64,000 bases of DNA from Parvularculaceae bacterium (lineage in GTDB: Bacteria; Pseudomonadota; Alphaproteobacteria; Caulobacterales; Parvularculaceae), in the NCBI GenBank assembly GCA_028280115.1, contig JANQMJ010000015.1, positions 62,001 to 126,000 on the forward strand. The letters run 5' to 3'. Positions 17,023-27,900 of the stretch are shown here, piece by piece. The notes beneath the pieces were generated by a model that was not told the DNA's origin, ran no database searches, and was given only the letters and a program-made list of their open reading frames with translations. The translations under genes were made by a program, and so were the position numbers. Positions within the stretch are counted from its first letter, which is position 1. Each line of letters starts with the position of its first letter.

Positions 17023-18288
17023 CTAGCTGATTGAAGAGAGCAGATTGTTGATGTCGTTCCACGTAACGAAGATCATAAGCGACACCAGTAGAACCAGCCC
17101 TAAGCGAAAGCCGATGGCTTGCGCCCGCGCCCCAAGCGGCCGGCCGACGATCGCCTCGTAGGCGTAATACATCAGATGGCCGCCGTCGAGAACCGGCACG
17201 GGCAAAAGATTCAGAAAGCCGATCGACACCGATATCACCGCCGCAAGGGAAATAAAGTCGACCAGGCTCACCTTGAGCTTGGTCCACAAACTGGGAGGTT
17301 CGCTATAGCCTGACTCGTCAAAGCCGGACATAGCCGACTGGCCGGCATATTGGGCGATTTTGATCGGTCCGCCCAGTTGCCGCGTGTCTTCCTTGCCGGT
17401 GACGATCTGGCCGATATAGCGAATGCTGACGTTTAAGATCCGGCCAAGTTCCTTCACGCCCTCGCCAAGCGCGCCCAAGGGGCCGTATTTTTGAAATGAA
17501 AAGTGATCCTCGTCGCCCAGGATTCCCAGTCGCCATGTTCCAACTTTGTTTCCATAGCGGTCTTCGGTTTCTTCCCGCCGCGGCGTCACCGTAAGCTCTA
17601 TCGTCTCATCGCCGCGCGCGATCAGCATGGTCAGCGGCTCGCCGCCGCTCAGCAATACAAAGTCCTGAAGTTGACGGAAGCGTTCGATCTTGCGCCCATT
17701 GACGGCAAGAATTCGATCCCCAGGTTGAATGCCGGCGGAAATCGCCGGCGAGTCTTCAACAACCTGGCCCACCACTGGGGTCGCATCGACCTTGCCCAGC
17801 GTCATGAACAGCCCGGCGAAAATCACCACCGCCAGGACGAAATTGGCGACCGGCCCCGCCGCCACGATCGCCGTGCGCGCCCATACCGGCTTGAAGTGAA
17901 AACACACCGCGCGTTCTTCCGGCGTCATGTGCTGGGCGACTTCGTCTTCGTGACCGGGGCGCGGAAACTGCGTCGTCACCGGATGCGGCTCTTTCTGTGC
18001 GATTTCCGGGGCCGCCTGAGACGTCGCGTCTAAGTCGCCGAAAAATTTGACGTATCCCCCAAGCGGCAATGCCGCGATGCGCCATTCGGTGCCCTTGCGG
18101 TCGGTCCAGCGCAACAGCGGCTTGCCGAACCCGATCGAAAACACGTCGACCCTGACGCCGAGCATGCGCGCGACGGAAAAATGTCCGTATTCGTGGAAAA
18201 ACACGATGATGGTCAGCAGGATCAGGAAAGCAAGGATCGCGACAGGAAAAACCAGAAGCGACTCCAGCGGAAATCCTCCAACCGACAT
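17023..18288 (-). CDS. rseP: Site-2 zinc metalloprotease RseP/MmpA
   Basis: 421 residues from the ATG at 18288. Zinc site HEYGH at 32-36 in the first membrane helix, one PDZ domain around VVEDSPAISAGIQPGDRILAVNG, a third motif NLLPVPVLDGGH in a C-terminal helix, and further membrane segments at the end. An intramembrane protease that cleaves anti-sigma factors or other single-pass proteins. The frame is open to 18339, inside dxr; the chosen start has GGGAAG upstream and leaves a 19-base gap to dxr. Confidence 0.93.
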   Translation of the reverse strand: MSVGGFPLESLLVFPVAILAFLILLTIIVFFHEYGHFSVARMLGVRVDVFSIGFGKPLLRWTDRKGTEWRIAALPLGGYVKFFGDLDATSQAAPEIAQKEPHPVTTQFPRPGHEDEVAQHMTPEERAVCFHFKPVWARTAIVAAGPVANFVLAVVIFAGLFMTLGKVDATPVVGQVVEDSPAISAGIQPGDRILAVNGRKIERFRQLQDFVLLSGGEPLTMLIARGDETIELTVTPRREETEDRYGNKVGTWRLGILGDEDHFSFQKYGPLGALGEGVKELGRILNVSIRYIGQIVTGKEDTRQLGGPIKIAQYAGQSAMSGFDESGYSEPPSLWTKLKVSLVDFISLAAVISVSIGFLNLLPVPVLDGGHLMYYAYEAIVGRPLGARAQAIGFRLGLVLLVSLMIFVTWNDINNLLSSIS

Positions 18289-18307
18289 CCGTTTCTTCCC
18301 GCCTCGA

Positions 18308-19537
18308 CTATGCGGCCGCTCTGGCCGCGACGCACTCACCGGCCAGCCGGCGCGCTTCCCCGTCGGCGGCGACCACTTCCTCCAGGGTCGTCAGCGCCGC
18401 CGGGCCCCCTTGGCGGCTGACCATTTCGAGTACCTGCTCCGTTATCGCGGCAATATCAAGAAATTTGACGGCGTCGTCGAGAAAGGCGGCCACGGCGACT
18501 TCATTGGCGGCGTTAAGCGTGGCCGACATGACCCCGCCGGCGGCAATTGCATCGCGGGCTAAGCGCAACGCCGGAAACCTATTGAAATCAGGGGGTTCAA
18601 ACGTAAGCTTGGAGACTTTCGCGAAGTCAAGCATGGCGCTGGGGCTGGGCGTGCGGTCGGGCCAGGCCAGGGTCGTGGCGATCGGGGTGCGCATATCCGG
18701 CGTGCCAAGCTGTGCGAGCACCGACCCGTCGACATATTCCACCATGGAATGAATCACCGACTGCGGGTGCACGAGGATTTCGATCTGCTCATGGGCGACA
18801 GGAAATATATGCGAGGCCTCGATGAGTTCGAGGCCCTTGTTCATGAGCGTCGCCGAGTCGACGGAAATCTTCGCGCCCATGGACCAGTTGGGATGGGCGA
18901 CCGCCTGGGCCGGCGTCGCCGACGCCATCTCATCGCGCGTCCAAGTGCGGAACGGCCCGCCGGACGCGGTCAGGATGAGACGCGAGACCCGATGGGGGCG
19001 TTCGAAATCGAACACCTGAAAGATGGCGTTGTGTTCACTGTCGACCGGCAGGAGCGTGCCGCCCGCCTCGGCGATCGCCTTGGTGACGACATCGCCGGCG
19101 CAAACCAGGCATTCCTTATTCGCCAGCGCGATCGCCGCGCCGCGCTGCGCCGCTTTGAGAGTCGGCTTAAGGCCCGCCGCGCCAACAATCGCGGCCATGA
19201 CCCAGTCGGCCTCGCGCGCTGCGGCTTCTTCGAGCGCCGCTGCGCCGGCGCCGGTTTCAATGTTCGTATCGGCAAGCGCGGACTGCAACGCGTCCTTGAG
19301 CGACTCATCGGCGATGGCGACGAATTCCGGCTGGAACTTGCGCGCCTGCTCGGCCAGCATTTCGACATTTTTGCTCGCCGTGAGCGCAACGATCTCGAAA
19401 TCGGCTTCCCCGCGCGCAGCGGCGTATTCGAGAAGTTCGAAGGTGGAAACCCCGATCGATCCGGTCGAGCCTAGGATGGTGATCCTGCGTGCGTTCGGCG
19501 AACGCCCTGTCGGGGCGCCGTTTGTTGCAGACGTCAT
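18308..19537 (-). CDS. dxr: 1-deoxy-D-xylulose-5-phosphate reductoisomerase
   Basis: 409 residues. NADPH-binding ITILGSTGSIGVSTFELL at 20-37, substrate/metal motifs LLPVDSEHNAIFQ, LTASGGPFR and NWSMGAKISVDSATLMNKGLELIEA, and HPQSVIHSMVEYVDGS. Makes MEP in the non-mevalonate isoprenoid pathway. N-terminal 17 residues form a short variable tail. Between cdsA and rseP. Confidence 0.96.
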   Translation of the reverse strand: MTSATNGAPTGRSPNARRITILGSTGSIGVSTFELLEYAAARGEADFEIVALTASKNVEMLAEQARKFQPEFVAIADESLKDALQSALADTNIETGAGAAALEEAAAREADWVMAAIVGAAGLKPTLKAAQRGAAIALANKECLVCAGDVVTKAIAEAGGTLLPVDSEHNAIFQVFDFERPHRVSRLILTASGGPFRTWTRDEMASATPAQAVAHPNWSMGAKISVDSATLMNKGLELIEASHIFPVAHEQIEILVHPQSVIHSMVEYVDGSVLAQLGTPDMRTPIATTLAWPDRTPSPSAMLDFAKVSKLTFEPPDFNRFPALRLARDAIAAGGVMSATLNAANEVAVAAFLDDAVKFLDIAAITEQVLEMVSRQGGPAALTTLEEVVAADGEARRLAGECVAARAAA

Positions 19538-19541
19538 GTCC

Positions 19542-20396
19542 CTACCCCTGAAAATCGCCGGCTAGCATATAGAGGAAATACGCGCTCGTCATCGCCGTGG
19601 TGGCGAAAATCATGCCGTCAAGCCGGTCGAGCGCGCCGCCATGGCCGGGAATGAAGCCCGATATGTCCTTCAGACCGAAATTGCGTTTGAACGCCGATTC
19701 GACGAGATCGCCGCACACCGAGGCCGCGCCCAGCGCGCCGCCGACGATCAAGAGCAGCGCCGCCGCATTGGCGCCGAAGAGATAAGCGCCCGCCGCCGCG
19801 CCGATCGCCGCGCCGCCGATCACGCCGCCGCCAATGCCGGCCCAGGTTTTCGACGGCGACAGGGCGTGACTGATTTTCGGCCCGCCGATGAGCTTGCCGG
19901 TGATGAAGGCGCCGGTGTCCGCAGCCCAAACAATCAGAAACAAAAAATAGGTGAGCGCGCGTCCGTTTTCCGGATCGAAGCGCAGCCAGATCAGCGCAAT
20001 CGACGGCGCCGTAATATAGAGTGCGGCAAGGGCCGGCCACAGGCCGAGGCGCCGGGCGTTCTTGGCCAGCACAAACGCCGCCGCGCCGCTTGCCGCGCAG
20101 ATCAGGAACGCGGCGCCGTAAGCGCCCGACGCCGCCGCGTAGAGCGCCGCCGCCGCACCGAGCGACAGCGCGTAAAAGCCGGCGCTGTATTCGCGTCGTT
20201 CGACCATGCGTGTCCATTCGAAAATCATCACCACCGTTGCAAAGGCGATCAGGGCGGAAAAATATCGCCCGCCCAGATGCACCGCGACGATCACGATCGG
20301 AATGAGAACCGCTGCGGAGACGAAACGCAGGACAAGCGAGCGCGTGGAAGCGGGCGCGCCCGTATCGAGCTTGTCGATGGCTGAAGCCGCGTTCAT
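19542..20396 (-). CDS. cdsA: Phosphatidate cytidylyltransferase
   Basis: 284 residues with about eight membrane segments. C-terminal CTP_transf_1 signature SPSKTWAGIGGG followed by KRNFGLKDISGFIPGHGG and LDRLDG, which carries the catalytic and Mg2+-binding aspartates. Makes CDP-diacylglycerol for phospholipid synthesis. Overlaps the end of uppS by 4 bases. Confidence 0.95.
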   Translation of the reverse strand: MNAASAIDKLDTGAPASTRSLVLRFVSAAVLIPIVIVAVHLGGRYFSALIAFATVVMIFEWTRMVERREYSAGFYALSLGAAAALYAAASGAYGAAFLICAASGAAAFVLAKNARRLGLWPALAALYITAPSIALIWLRFDPENGRALTYFLFLIVWAADTGAFITGKLIGGPKISHALSPSKTWAGIGGGVIGGAAIGAAAGAYLFGANAAALLLIVGGALGAASVCGDLVESAFKRNFGLKDISGFIPGHGGALDRLDGMIFATTAMTSAYFLYMLAGDFQG

Positions 20397-21160
20397 CTGT
20401 CCGCCGCGCCGCCGACGCCGCCGTAACGGCGTTCACGCCTGCAATATTCATCAATGGCGGCGGCGAAGATGTCTGCGTTGAAATCCGGCCATAAGACATC
20501 GACGAATACATATTCAGCATACGCCGCCTGCCAGATCAGAAAGTTCGATGTGCGTTTTTCCCCGCTGGTGCGGATGACAAGGTCGGGATCGGGCGCTTCG
20601 CCGGTGTCGAGAAACTGCGTGAAGCCCTCTTCGGTAATGTCGCCGGGGGCGAGCGCGCCGTCGCGCACGGCTTTGGCGGCGGCCCGCGCGGCGCGCACGA
20701 TTTCGTCGCGGCCGCCATAATTGAAAGCGACCTGCAGGAGAAACCGCTTATTCTCGCGGGTTTCGCTCTCCGCCTTTCGCACCAGCGCTTTAAGGTCCGG
20801 CCCGAGGTTTTGCTTGTCGCCGAGAATGCGCACGCGCACGCCTTCTTGCTTGAGACGGGGCAGATCGTCGATGATGAACTGCTTGAGCAAGTCCATTAGA
20901 TCGCGCACTTCCCCCGCCGGCCGGCGCCAGTTCTCGGTCGAAAAGGAATAAAGCGTCAGATATTGAAGGTCGAGATCGCGGGCGGCTTCCACGGCGCGGC
21001 GCGCAGCTTCGACGCCCTCGCGATGGCCGGCCGTGCGCGGCAAGCCGCGCGCTTTCGCCCAGCGTCCGTTGCCGTCCATGATAATCGCTGCATGACGGGG
21101 CCGCGCGGCGGCGGCGGCGCCTTCAAGCGGCGCCCTCGGGGATGCAGCCGGCGCGCTCAT
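20393..21160 (-). CDS. uppS: Isoprenyl transferase (undecaprenyl diphosphate synthase)
   Basis: 255 residues from the ATG at 21160. IIMDGNGRWA with the catalytic Asp, YSFSTENWRRP, FNYGGRDEI and the C-terminal LVIRTSGEKRTSNFLIWQAAYAE are diagnostic of cis-prenyltransferases. Provides the lipid carrier for peptidoglycan and O-antigen. An upstream in-frame start at 21199 has no support; GGGAG precedes 21160. Its 3' end overlaps cdsA. Confidence 0.95.
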   Translation of the reverse strand: MSAPAASPRAPLEGAAAAARPRHAAIIMDGNGRWAKARGLPRTAGHREGVEAARRAVEAARDLDLQYLTLYSFSTENWRRPAGEVRDLMDLLKQFIIDDLPRLKQEGVRVRILGDKQNLGPDLKALVRKAESETRENKRFLLQVAFNYGGRDEIVRAARAAAKAVRDGALAPGDITEEGFTQFLDTGEAPDPDLVIRTSGEKRTSNFLIWQAAYAEYVFVDVLWPDFNADIFAAAIDEYCRRERRYGGVGGAADR

Positions 21161-21247
21161 GACCGCACGCTCCCGCCGGAGCGCGCAAACCAGCCGCACG
21201 CTGACAAACTCGATCTAAAAGGCGAATGGACACGCGAAAACAATCGA

Positions 21248-21802
21248 TCAAACCTGCATAATTTCAGAATCTTTGGCCGCAAGGGCGTCGTCGACTTTTT
21301 TGATGATCTCGTCGGTAAGTTTTTGCACGTCCTCGGAATGCTTTTTCTGCTCGTCCTCGCCGATATGTTCGATCTTCTTGATCGACTCCATGCCTTCGCG
21401 CCGGACATTGCGGATCGCGACGCGCGCCTGCTCGGCGTATTTCGCGGCGACCTTGGTCAGCTCCACCCGGCGCTCTTCGGTCAGGGCCGGAATGGGAATA
21501 CGGATGTTGACGCCGTCGACCACCGGATTGATGCCGAGACCGGATTCGCGGATCGCGCGCTCGACGGCGCTGACGAGGCCCTTGTCCCAAACCTGGATCG
21601 AGATCATGCGCGGTTCGGGCACGGAAACCGTGCCGACCTGGTTCATGGGCATCTTCGACCCGTAGGCTTCCACCTCGATCGGCTCGACCAGGCTGATGCT
21701 GGCCCGGCCGGTGCGCAGACCGCCGAATTCGGTTTTCAGGGCCGTAATCGCGCCTTCCATGCGCTTGCGCAGATCCTTGAGATCGAATTCGCTCTTGCTC
21801 AT
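21248..21802 (-). CDS. frr: Ribosome recycling factor
   Basis: 184 residues, standard length. [20 protein letters not shown], the Q-V-[GA]-T segment [21 protein letters not shown], and the helical arm [10 protein letters not shown] match RRF. With EF-G it splits post-termination ribosomes. The 87-base gap to uppS and a conserved pyrH-frr order are typical. Confidence 0.97.
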   Translation of the reverse strand: MSKSEFDLKDLRKRMEGAITALKTEFGGLRTGRASISLVEPIEVEAYGSKMPMNQVGTVSVPEPRMISIQVWDKGLVSAVERAIRESGLGINPVVDGVNIRIPIPALTEERRVELTKVAAKYAEQARVAIRNVRREGMESIKKIEHIGEDEQKKHSEDVQKLTDEIIKKVDDALAAKDSEIMQV

Positions 21803-21878
21803 GCCGCACCGTCTCCTGATATTGCTCTTATAGCCTGTTTTTACGGCAAAAACCGGGCGTAAACCCGAAGTCCCGGCC

Positions 21879-22625
21879 CTATTTGTCGCAGATTACCGTC
21901 GAGGGCCCTTCCCCGGTCAGCGCGCCGACGATGCCGCCGCGCCGGCCGATCGGGAAAACCACGATCGGAATGCCGCTCTCCCGCGTCAGGGAAATCGCCG
22001 CCTGATCCATAACCTTGAGATCGCGCATGAGCACCTCGTGATAGGTCAGCGTGTCGAACCGTTCGGCCTTGGGATCGGTCTTGGGATCGGCCGAATAAAC
22101 GCCGTCGACCAGGGTGCCTTTCAATAGCGCGTCGCAGCCCATTTCCGCCGCCCGCAGCGCGGCGGCCGTATCGGTCGTAAAAAACGGATTGCCGGTGCCA
22201 GCGGCGAAAATCACGACGCGGCCCTTTTCCATATGCCGCAGGGCCCGGCGGCGAATGTAAGGTTCGCAAATCGCCGTCATTTCGATGGCCGACAGAACCC
22301 GGGTGTAAAGCCCGACCCGTTCGAGCGCGTTCTGCATCGCCAGCGCGTTCAACACCGTCGCCAGCATGCCCATATAGTCGGCGCTTGCGCGCTCCATGCC
22401 TTTGGCGGCGGGCGATACGCCGCGAAAGATGTTGCCGCCGCCGATGACGAGGCTCATTTCCACGCCCAATTCCTTGGCGTCCCTGACCTCCTCGGCGATG
22501 CGGCTGACCGTGTCGTTGTCGATGCCGAATTGGCCCGGCCCCATGAGCGCTTCGCCGGAGATTTTCAGCAAAACCCGCTTGTATTTCGCGCCGGCGGTTT
22601 CAGGGGCTTTGGATGGCTTGGTCAT
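21879..22625 (-). CDS. pyrH: UMP kinase
   Basis: 248 residues. [53 protein letters not shown] and [16 protein letters not shown] are signature segments of bacterial UMP kinase. Converts UMP to UDP. Separated from tsf by a bidirectional-looking terminator, so it may have its own promoter with frr and downstream genes. Confidence 0.97.
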   Translation of the reverse strand: MTKPSKAPETAGAKYKRVLLKISGEALMGPGQFGIDNDTVSRIAEEVRDAKELGVEMSLVIGGGNIFRGVSPAAKGMERASADYMGMLATVLNALAMQNALERVGLYTRVLSAIEMTAICEPYIRRRALRHMEKGRVVIFAAGTGNPFFTTDTAAALRAAEMGCDALLKGTLVDGVYSADPKTDPKAERFDTLTYHEVLMRDLKVMDQAAISLTRESGIPIVVFPIGRRGGIVGALTGEGPSTVICDK

Positions 22626-22711
22626 AAGCGTGCGTCGTCCGTCAGTGCGCCCGGCCGCAGATTACGCCGTCCGGAAGAAATTGAAACACTGGAGGGCCTC
22701 ATTCCACAGGA

Positions 22712-22748
22712 AAAAGCGCCGCGGGCCAGGGGCTCCGGCGGCGCTTTT
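22712..22748 (-). terminator. Rho-independent terminator between tsf and pyrH
   Basis: AAAAGCGCCGC pairs with GCGGCGCTTTT around a 15-base loop and is followed on the minus strand by a T-run (CTTTTTCC). It would end the rpsB-tsf transcript about 40 bases after the tsf stop; A/T tails on both sides make it usable in either direction. Confidence 0.75.
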
Positions 22749-22789
22749 GAAGGGTTTGGGGCGGCTCGTCAAACGCCGCAGGCGGCCGA

Positions 22790-23698
22790 TTAATCGTCTT
22801 CCTCGGATTTCTCGACGCCCTCGCCCAGTTCGAGCCGGACAAAGCCGACCAGCGCGATCGGGGCGCCGGCCTCCTTGGCGGCGTTTTCGATCACCTTGCC
22901 GACCTTAGTCTCGCTGTCGATGACGAAAACCTGCTCGAGCAGCACCGATTCTTCATAGAATTTGCGCAACCGCCCTTCGACCATTTTCTCGATGATGTTT
23001 TCGGGCTTGCCGGAAGCGCGGGCCTGATCGGCAAGGACGTTCCTTTCCCGTTCAAGCACGGCGGAATCAAGGTCCTCAACCCGGGCCGACAGCGGACGCG
23101 CAGCGGCCACATGCATGGCGATCTGCTTGCCAAGGGTCTTAAGCGCGGCCTTGTCGCCGGACGATTTCAGCCCGACGATGACGCCGATCTTGCCGGCGCC
23201 TTCGGTGACCTGGCCGTGCACATAGGAAGCGACGACGCCTTCGTCGACGACGATGCCCGCCGCCCGGCGCAGCGCCATGTTCTCGCCGATCTGGCCGACC
23301 ATTTCCGCGATATGCTCGTCGACCGACTTGGCGCCGCCGGCAAAGGTTTCTGTGCGGAGCTTTTCATAATCGCCGCCGACGCCGAGCGCCGTCTGGGCGA
23401 CGTCGCCGACCATTTTTTGAAAGACTTCATTGCGCGCAACGAAGTCGGTTTCGGAATTGACTTCGACGACGACGCCGGTCGCGCCCTTGCCGCCCTCCTC
23501 GACGGCGACGGCGACAAGACCCTGGGCGGCGGTGCGGCCGGCCTTTTTGGCCGCCTTGGCGAGGCCTTTCTTGCGCAGCCAGTCGACCGCGGCTTCCATG
23601 TCGGCGCCGGTTTCGGTGAGCGCCGCCTTGCAGTCCATCATGCCCGCGCCTGTCTTATCGCGCAGTTCCTTCACCATCGCTGCTGTAACGCCAGCCAT
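22790..23698 (-). CDS. tsf: Elongation factor Ts
   Basis: 302 residues from the ATG at 23698, which has an AAGGAG sequence 5-6 bases upstream; in-frame codons further upstream give an unneeded MMKEKEPP leader. N-terminal UBA-like domain with [19 protein letters not shown], core [11 protein letters not shown]-terminal FRRF-like [18 protein letters not shown]. Exchanges GDP on EF-Tu. Forms the usual rpsB-tsf operon. Confidence 0.97.
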   Translation of the reverse strand: MAGVTAAMVKELRDKTGAGMMDCKAALTETGADMEAAVDWLRKKGLAKAAKKAGRTAAQGLVAVAVEEGGKGATGVVVEVNSETDFVARNEVFQKMVGDVAQTALGVGGDYEKLRTETFAGGAKSVDEHIAEMVGQIGENMALRRAAGIVVDEGVVASYVHGQVTEGAGKIGVIVGLKSSGDKAALKTLGKQIAMHVAAARPLSARVEDLDSAVLERERNVLADQARASGKPENIIEKMVEGRLRKFYEESVLLEQVFVIDSETKVGKVIENAAKEAGAPIALVGFVRLELGEGVEKSEEDD

Positions 23699-23851
23699 AG
23701 GGGGCTCCTTTTCTTTCATCATATGCGTGCGGCGCCTTTAAAGCCGAGAGGCTGCGGCGGGCCGCTTTATGCGTTAACGATCGGGCCGCCTGCCATCTTG
23801 GGCGCATAGCGCGGGTCGATGACAGTGATGCGAAACCGGGCGCGCCCGGCT

Positions 23852-24748
23852 TTAAGCAGTGGCCTGCTTTGTTGAGTCCTCGGCGGGCGCGCTCTCCGCG
23901 CGCGGCTGGGCCGCTTCGGGCTCGGCGCCGGCGTCTTCGCCAGGAGGCGTTTCAGCTGGGGGCGTTTCAGCCTCAGGCGCTTCAGCCGGGGGCGTTTCGG
24001 CGAGCGCCGGTTCGGCCGGCGCTTCTTCCAATTCGCCGATGTCGACCCCGAGCGCGGCCTGGCCTTCGCCGATACCGTCGATCACCGCATCGGCGGCGAG
24101 ATTGCAGTAAAGCGCGATGGCGCGCGAGGCGTCGTCATTGCCGGGGATGATATAGTCGATGTCGTCGGGGCTGCAATTGGTGTCGACCACGGCGACGACG
24201 GGGATGCCGAGCTTTTTGGCTTCCTTGATGGCGATCGATTCCTTGTTGACGTCGACCACGAACATAAGGTCCGGTAGGCCGCCGATTTCGCGAATGCCGC
24301 CCAACGACGCGTTCAGCTTGTCGCGCTGGCGGGTCAAGTCGAGCAGTTCTTTCTTGGTGAACCCGCTGGCGGCGTCCGCCAGGCGTTCCTCAAGATCCTT
24401 CAGCCGGCGGATGGAATCGGAAATCGTTTCCCAATTGGTCAGGGTGCCGCCGAGCCAGCGCACATTCATATAATATTGCGCGCAGCGCTGGGCGGCTTCG
24501 GCGATGGGCGCTTGCGCCTGTCGCTTGGTGCCGACGAAAAGAACCCGGCCGCCCCCGGCGACCACGTCGCGGATCTTGACCAGCGCCTGGTGCAAGAGCG
24601 GGACGGTCTGGGAAAGATCGATAATGTGAATCCCATTGCGGTCGCCGAAGATGTAAGGTTTCATCTTCGGGTCCCAGCGATGGGTCTGATGGCCAAAATG
24701 CACGCCAGCTTCCAGCAGCTGGCGCATGGAAAAGTCCGGCAACGCCAT
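23852..24748 (-). CDS. rpsB: 30S ribosomal protein S2
   Basis: 298 residues; residues 1-240 are canonical S2 ([63 protein letters not shown]). The last about 60 residues are an acidic Ala/Pro/Glu tail with imperfect AETPPAE repeats, longer than in model S2 proteins and probably disordered. A CCGGG-CGCG-CCCGG hairpin (23836-23849) directly after the stop may stabilise or attenuate the rpsB-tsf message. The 179-base gap from dnaE should hold the promoter and leader. Confidence 0.96.
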   Translation of the reverse strand: MALPDFSMRQLLEAGVHFGHQTHRWDPKMKPYIFGDRNGIHIIDLSQTVPLLHQALVKIRDVVAGGGRVLFVGTKRQAQAPIAEAAQRCAQYYMNVRWLGGTLTNWETISDSIRRLKDLEERLADAASGFTKKELLDLTRQRDKLNASLGGIREIGGLPDLMFVVDVNKESIAIKEAKKLGIPVVAVVDTNCSPDDIDYIIPGNDDASRAIALYCNLAADAVIDGIGEGQAALGVDIGELEEAPAEPALAETPPAEAPEAETPPAETPPGEDAGAEPEAAQPRAESAPAEDSTKQATA

Positions 24749-24927
24749 GCCATGCTCCTTCAGTTTTGCCGCCGCGGGGCTTTAAGCCCGAAGGACGTAG
24801 AAAACGCCCCGCCGGCCACTGAGGATGGCCCCGCGTGAGAGATGGCGCGCCCTATACGCGCTCCGGGGCGATTGCGCAACTGCAACATGACGATCGCCGC
24901 ACGGCCGGCGGCGAGGACGGCGGGCGC

Positions 24928-27900
24928 TCAGATCAGTTCGACGTCGGCGACGCCGGCGACGCCCTTGAGCGCGCCGCGCATGGCCGGGGTGCAGGCCGCC
25001 TCGCCGGGCAGCGTGATCTCCACATTGCGGCCGGTTCCCGCCAGCTGCATGGCGATCACCACCTTGCCGCGCTCCTTGGGCCCGGCCGGTTTGACGTTGC
25101 CGAGACGGCGTTTAACCCCCTCGAGGGCTTCCTCGGCGAGGATCGACACGCGCAGTTGAGAGGCCGCCGCGGCGGCGGCGACATCGAGGCTCCGCATGGC
25201 TTCGCCGGTGAAACGGACGTCGCCGTCGCGGTCCTCGGCGGTCACCGAAAGGAGCACCGCCCGGCCGGCCTCGAGCAGATCGCGCGCCGCGCTCAGGGTT
25301 TCGGAAAACACCGTCACCTCGAACTCGCCGGAGGCGTCGGAAAGCTCGACCCAGGCAAAGGGTTTGCCCGCTTTGGATCGGCGGATGCGCACGGCGCGCA
25401 CGACCCCGGCCATCTGATAGGCGGCCCGGCCCGCCCCTTTCACCCGTTCGGCGGCCTCGGCGTAGGAAACCACGTTCAACCGCCGGAGTTCTCGTTCATA
25501 ATCGTCAAGCGGATGGCCGCTGAAATAAAACCCCAGCGCCGCGCGCTCCTCGTCAAGCAGGATTTGCGGCGTCCAGTCCTCGGCAAGCGGCAGTTTGGGT
25601 TTGGCGAGTTCGGGCGCGCTGTCGAGGGCGAACAGCGCGCCCTGATCGCTGTTGCGGTCCTCGGCGGCCTGGACGGAATAGCGGGTCAAGAGATCGGCCG
25701 CGGCGAGCGCCTGGGCGCGCGAGGCGCAAAGCCCGTCAAGCGCGCCGGCGCGGGCGAGATTTTCGATCGCCCGTTTGCCGACGGATTTAAGGTCGACCCG
25801 CTCGGCGAAATCCATGAGATCCTTGAACGGCCCGCCCGCCGCGCGAGCCTCGGCGATCTCTTGCATCACCCCCTCGCCGACATTCTTGATCGCCGACAGC
25901 GCATAGGCGATGGCGCCGTCATGGACGGAAAAGTCCGCCTGGGAATGATTGACATGGGGCGGCAGCACCTTGACGTCGGCGCGCCGCGCTTCTTTCAAAA
26001 AGACGGCGAGCTTGTCGGTGTTGGCGCGGTCGAGCGACATGGAGGCGGCGAGAAACTCGGCCGGATAATTCGCCTTCAGCCAGGCAGTCTGATAGGCGAT
26101 ATAGGCGTAGGCGGCGGCATGGGACTTGTTAAAGCCGTAGCCGGCGAATTTCTGAACGAGATCGAAAATCGAGGACGCCTTGGCCTTGGCGACGCCCTTT
26201 TCCGCCGCCCCGCCGATGAAGCGCTGGCGCTGCTTGTCCATTTCCGACTTGATCTTCTTGCCCATGGCGCGGCGCAGAAGATCGGCTTCGCCAAGGGAGT
26301 AGCCCGACAGGATCTGGGCGATCTCCATCACCTGTTCCTGATAGATGATGACGCCGTAGGTCTCCTCAAGCATGTCCTCGAGCAGGGGATGGAGGTAATC
26401 GCAGGGCGCAAGGCCCTGCTTGCGCTCGATATAGGTCGGGATGTTCTCCATCGGCCCCGGCCGATAAAGCGAAACCAGGGCGATAATGTCTTCCAGCGTG
26501 TCGGGCTTCATGGCGCGCAGGGTCGAGCGCATGCCCGCGCTTTCCAGCTGGAACACGCCCACCGCATTGCCCTCGCCGAGCATGTCGAAGGTCGCCTGAT
26601 CGTCGAGGGGGATCTTGGCTATGTCGAGCGCGATGCCGCGCTCGCCCGCCAGCTTCACGGCGCGGTCGATGACCGTCAGGGTTTTCAGACCGAGAAAGTC
26701 GAATTTAACCAGTCCCGCCGGTTCGACCCATTTCATGTTAAACTGGGTCGCGGCCATATCCGAGCGCGGATCACGGTAAAGCGGGACCAGCTCGCTGAGC
26801 GGCCGGTCGCCGATCACCACCCCGGCGGCGTGGGTCGAAGCGTGACGGTAAAGCCCTTCGAGCTTTAGCGCCTTTTCGATCAGCGCCGCCACCGTCGGAT
26901 CGTCCTCGCGCATCTGTTTGAGGCGCGGTTCGGTTTCGAGCGCTTCGGCGAGCGTGACCGGATTGGCCGGATTGTTCGGCACCAGCTTGCAGATACGATC
27001 GACCTGGCCGAACGGCATGTTGAGCACCCGGCCGACGTCGCGCAGGACGGCCCGCGCCTGCAGCTTGCCGAAGGTAATAATGTGCGCGACCCGGTCGGCG
27101 CCGTATTTTCCCTGCACATAGCGGATGACTTCGTCGCGCCGGTCCTGGCAGAAGTCGATGTCGAAATCGGGCATCGACACCCGCTCCGGATTCAAAAACC
27201 GCTCGAACAAAAGCCCGAAGCGCAGGGGATCAAGATCGGTGATGGTCAGCGCCCAGGCGACCACCGAACCCGCGCCTGAGCCCCTGCCCGGCCCCACGGG
27301 AATGCCTTCGCGCTTGGTCCATTTGATGAAATCCGCAACGATCAGGAAATAGCCGGGAAAGCCCATGGAGTTGATGATCTCAAGCTCGCGCTTGAGGCGC
27401 GACCAGTACTCCTCCTCGGGCGCGGCGAGATCGATGCTCTGCAGACGGAGTTTTAATCCCTCGCGGGCCTGACGTTCGAGCTCCATGGCTTCGGCCTTGG
27501 AGGCTTCGGCGCCGTCGCCATTGGCGTCGACAAAACGCGGCAGGATCGGATCGCCAAAGCGCGGCCGGAAGGCGCAGCGCCGGGCGATTTCGACCGTGTT
27601 GTCGAGCGCCTCAGGCAGGTCGGCGAACAGCTTGGCCATTTCCGCGGCGGTTTTGAAATAATGATCCGGCGTCACCCGGCGGCGATCGTCTTCATGCACA
27701 TAGGCGCCCTCGGCGATGCATAGGAGCGCGTCATGGGCCTCGTAATCGTCCGGCGCAGGAAAGAACGGTTCGTTGCAAGCGACCAGCGGCAGGTCGAGAT
27801 CATAGGCGAGATCGACCAGCTCGCCCTCGACGTTTTGCGCCGCGCGCTCCTGATGGCGCTGAAGCTCCACATAAAGCCGGTCAGGAAAAAACGCCCCAAG

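Noticed and set aside
24749..24927. Possible riboswitch or S2-binding leader before rpsB, with a CGGGCTT/AAGCCCCG hairpin
   Set aside because: The stem is imperfect and no known leader motif could be matched by eye; only a promoter/leader region is safe to state.
24835..26868. Long open frame (677 codons) on the plus strand opposite dnaE, and similar long antisense frames opposite lpxB, lpxA and lpxD
   Set aside because: They mirror GC-rich codons of well-identified genes on the other strand, start without ribosome binding sites and have His/Arg/Gly-rich compositions with no family features.
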